Shown one piece after another: positions 6,780 through 7,261 of a DNA stretch of 7,261 nucleotides; positions within the stretch are counted from its first letter, which is position 1, and every line of letters starts with the position of its first letter. The stretch is from Solirubrobacterales bacterium (GTDB taxonomy: Bacteria > Actinomycetota > Thermoleophilia > Solirubrobacterales > Solirubrobacteraceae). The notes under the pieces are model-generated. The model saw only the letters and a list, made by a program, of their open reading frames with translations, had not been told where the DNA came from and ran no database searches. The position numbers and the translations under genes were made by a program. The stretch lies in the NCBI GenBank assembly GCA_025963955.1, contig JAOPZU010000072.1:1-7261 (forward strand), in the 5' to 3' direction.

Positions 6780-7261
6780 GTGCACGTCGGCCTGAACCTC
6801 GTCTTCCTCGTGCCCGGCGAGACCGGCGGCATGGAGATCGCCGCCCGTGAGGTCATCACCGAGCTGGGGCGCAGCGCGCCCGCCGACCTGCGGCTGACCG
6901 CCTTCGTGGGTCGCGCGGGCGCCGAGGAGGTCGCCCGCTGGGGCGTCGACGTGGAGGTCGTCCCCGTCGACGCGACGAACCGCCTGGAGTGGGTACGCGG
7001 GGAGCAGGTGCTGCTGCCGCCGCTCGCCGCGCGCGCCGGCTGCGAGGTCGTCCACTCGCTGGCCTCGACCGCGCCGCTGCGCGGCGCCTTCCGCCGCGTC
7101 ACGACCATCCACGACCTCAACTACGTCAAGGTGCCGGACGCCCACTTCGGCCTGCGCGGGCTCGTGATGCGCGTGCTCGTGCCAGCGGCGGCGCGCCGCT
7201 CGCACCGGGTGATCGTCGACGCGGCGTCGACGGTCGAGGACCTCGTGAGCGAGCTCGGCAC
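6780..7261 (+). CDS. Second glycosyltransferase, GT4-like, N-terminal part only
   Basis: An open frame runs from GTG 6780 to the window edge (160 codons plus two bases) without a stop. Read from GTG, the protein begins MHVGLNLVFLVPGETGGMEI, an N-terminal Rossmann strand with a glycine loop, and continues with PLAARAGCEVVHSLAS, VTTIHDLNYVKVPD and AARRSHRVIVDAASTVEDLV. These match the preceding transferase in the same order (LHLALNLFYLVE, LLAARRGCDVVHGLAN, VTVLDLIWVRYP, AHLADRTIAISHAAKADLV), so the two are paralogues. Only the acceptor domain is visible; the donor-binding E-x7-E region lies beyond the edge, so intactness and activity cannot be judged. The 9-bp gap and shared strand imply co-transcription with the first transferase. 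A second sugar-adding step in the same glycan is the simplest reading. Confidence 0.85.
   Translation, partial: MHVGLNLVFLVPGETGGMEIAAREVITELGRSAPADLRLTAFVGRAGAEEVARWGVDVEVVPVDATNRLEWVRGEQVLLPPLAARAGCEVVHSLASTAPLRGAFRRVTTIHDLNYVKVPDAHFGLRGLVMRVLVPAAARRSHRVIVDAASTVEDLVSELG

Noticed and set aside
6054..7205. A 383-codon minus-strand frame opposite the two glycosyltransferases
   Set aside because: It is antisense to two recognisable transferases, is low complexity, and ignores the gene boundary at 6770.

Overview
The window is high-GC DNA coding on both strands, with bacterial gene structure and several GTG starts. Base composition, codon use and a TAnnnT box a few bases before most start codons suggest a high-GC actinobacterium. 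A Thermoleophilia/Solirubrobacterales-type genome is my best guess; no rRNA or other marker gene is present to prove it. The content is part of a surface-polysaccharide (exopolysaccharide, capsule or O-antigen-like) biosynthesis locus.

Layout: 1-75 (+) is the last 24 codons of a nucleotide-sugar dehydratase/reductase-like gene. 94-1062 (-) is gmd, GDP-mannose 4,6-dehydratase. 1146-2279 (+) is an rfbG-type CDP-glucose 4,6-dehydratase. 2294-3196 (-) is a class I SAM-dependent methyltransferase. 3236-4705 (+) is a Wzx-like polysaccharide flippase. 4677-5480 (-) is an FkbM-family methyltransferase, overlapping the flippase tail to tail by 29 bp. 5535-6770 (+) is a GT4-type glycosyltransferase. 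6780-7261 (+) is the N-terminal part of a second, related glycosyltransferase that runs off the window. No gene-free stretch exceeds 83 bp.

Working together: two dehydratases open two deoxysugar routes, GDP-mannose to GDP-4-keto-6-deoxymannose and CDP-glucose to CDP-4-keto-6-deoxyglucose. The glycosyltransferases would assemble the sugars on a lipid carrier, the methyltransferases would decorate them, and the flippase would move the lipid-linked glycan across the membrane. The reductase/epimerase steps, the nucleotidyltransferases and the polymerase are not in the window.

The most unusual property is architectural. The first seven genes alternate strand one by one, although polysaccharide loci normally run as co-directional operons. 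The three divergent gaps are short (83, 39 and 54 bp). Five of the six genes that start in them have a TAnnnT box ending 7-10 bases before the start codon, most with no Shine-Dalgarno sequence, which is what leaderless transcription from single-gene units would look like. Two of these start regions match at 17 of 20 positions. I see no evidence of a wholly new system, CRISPR array, mobile element or RNA gene.
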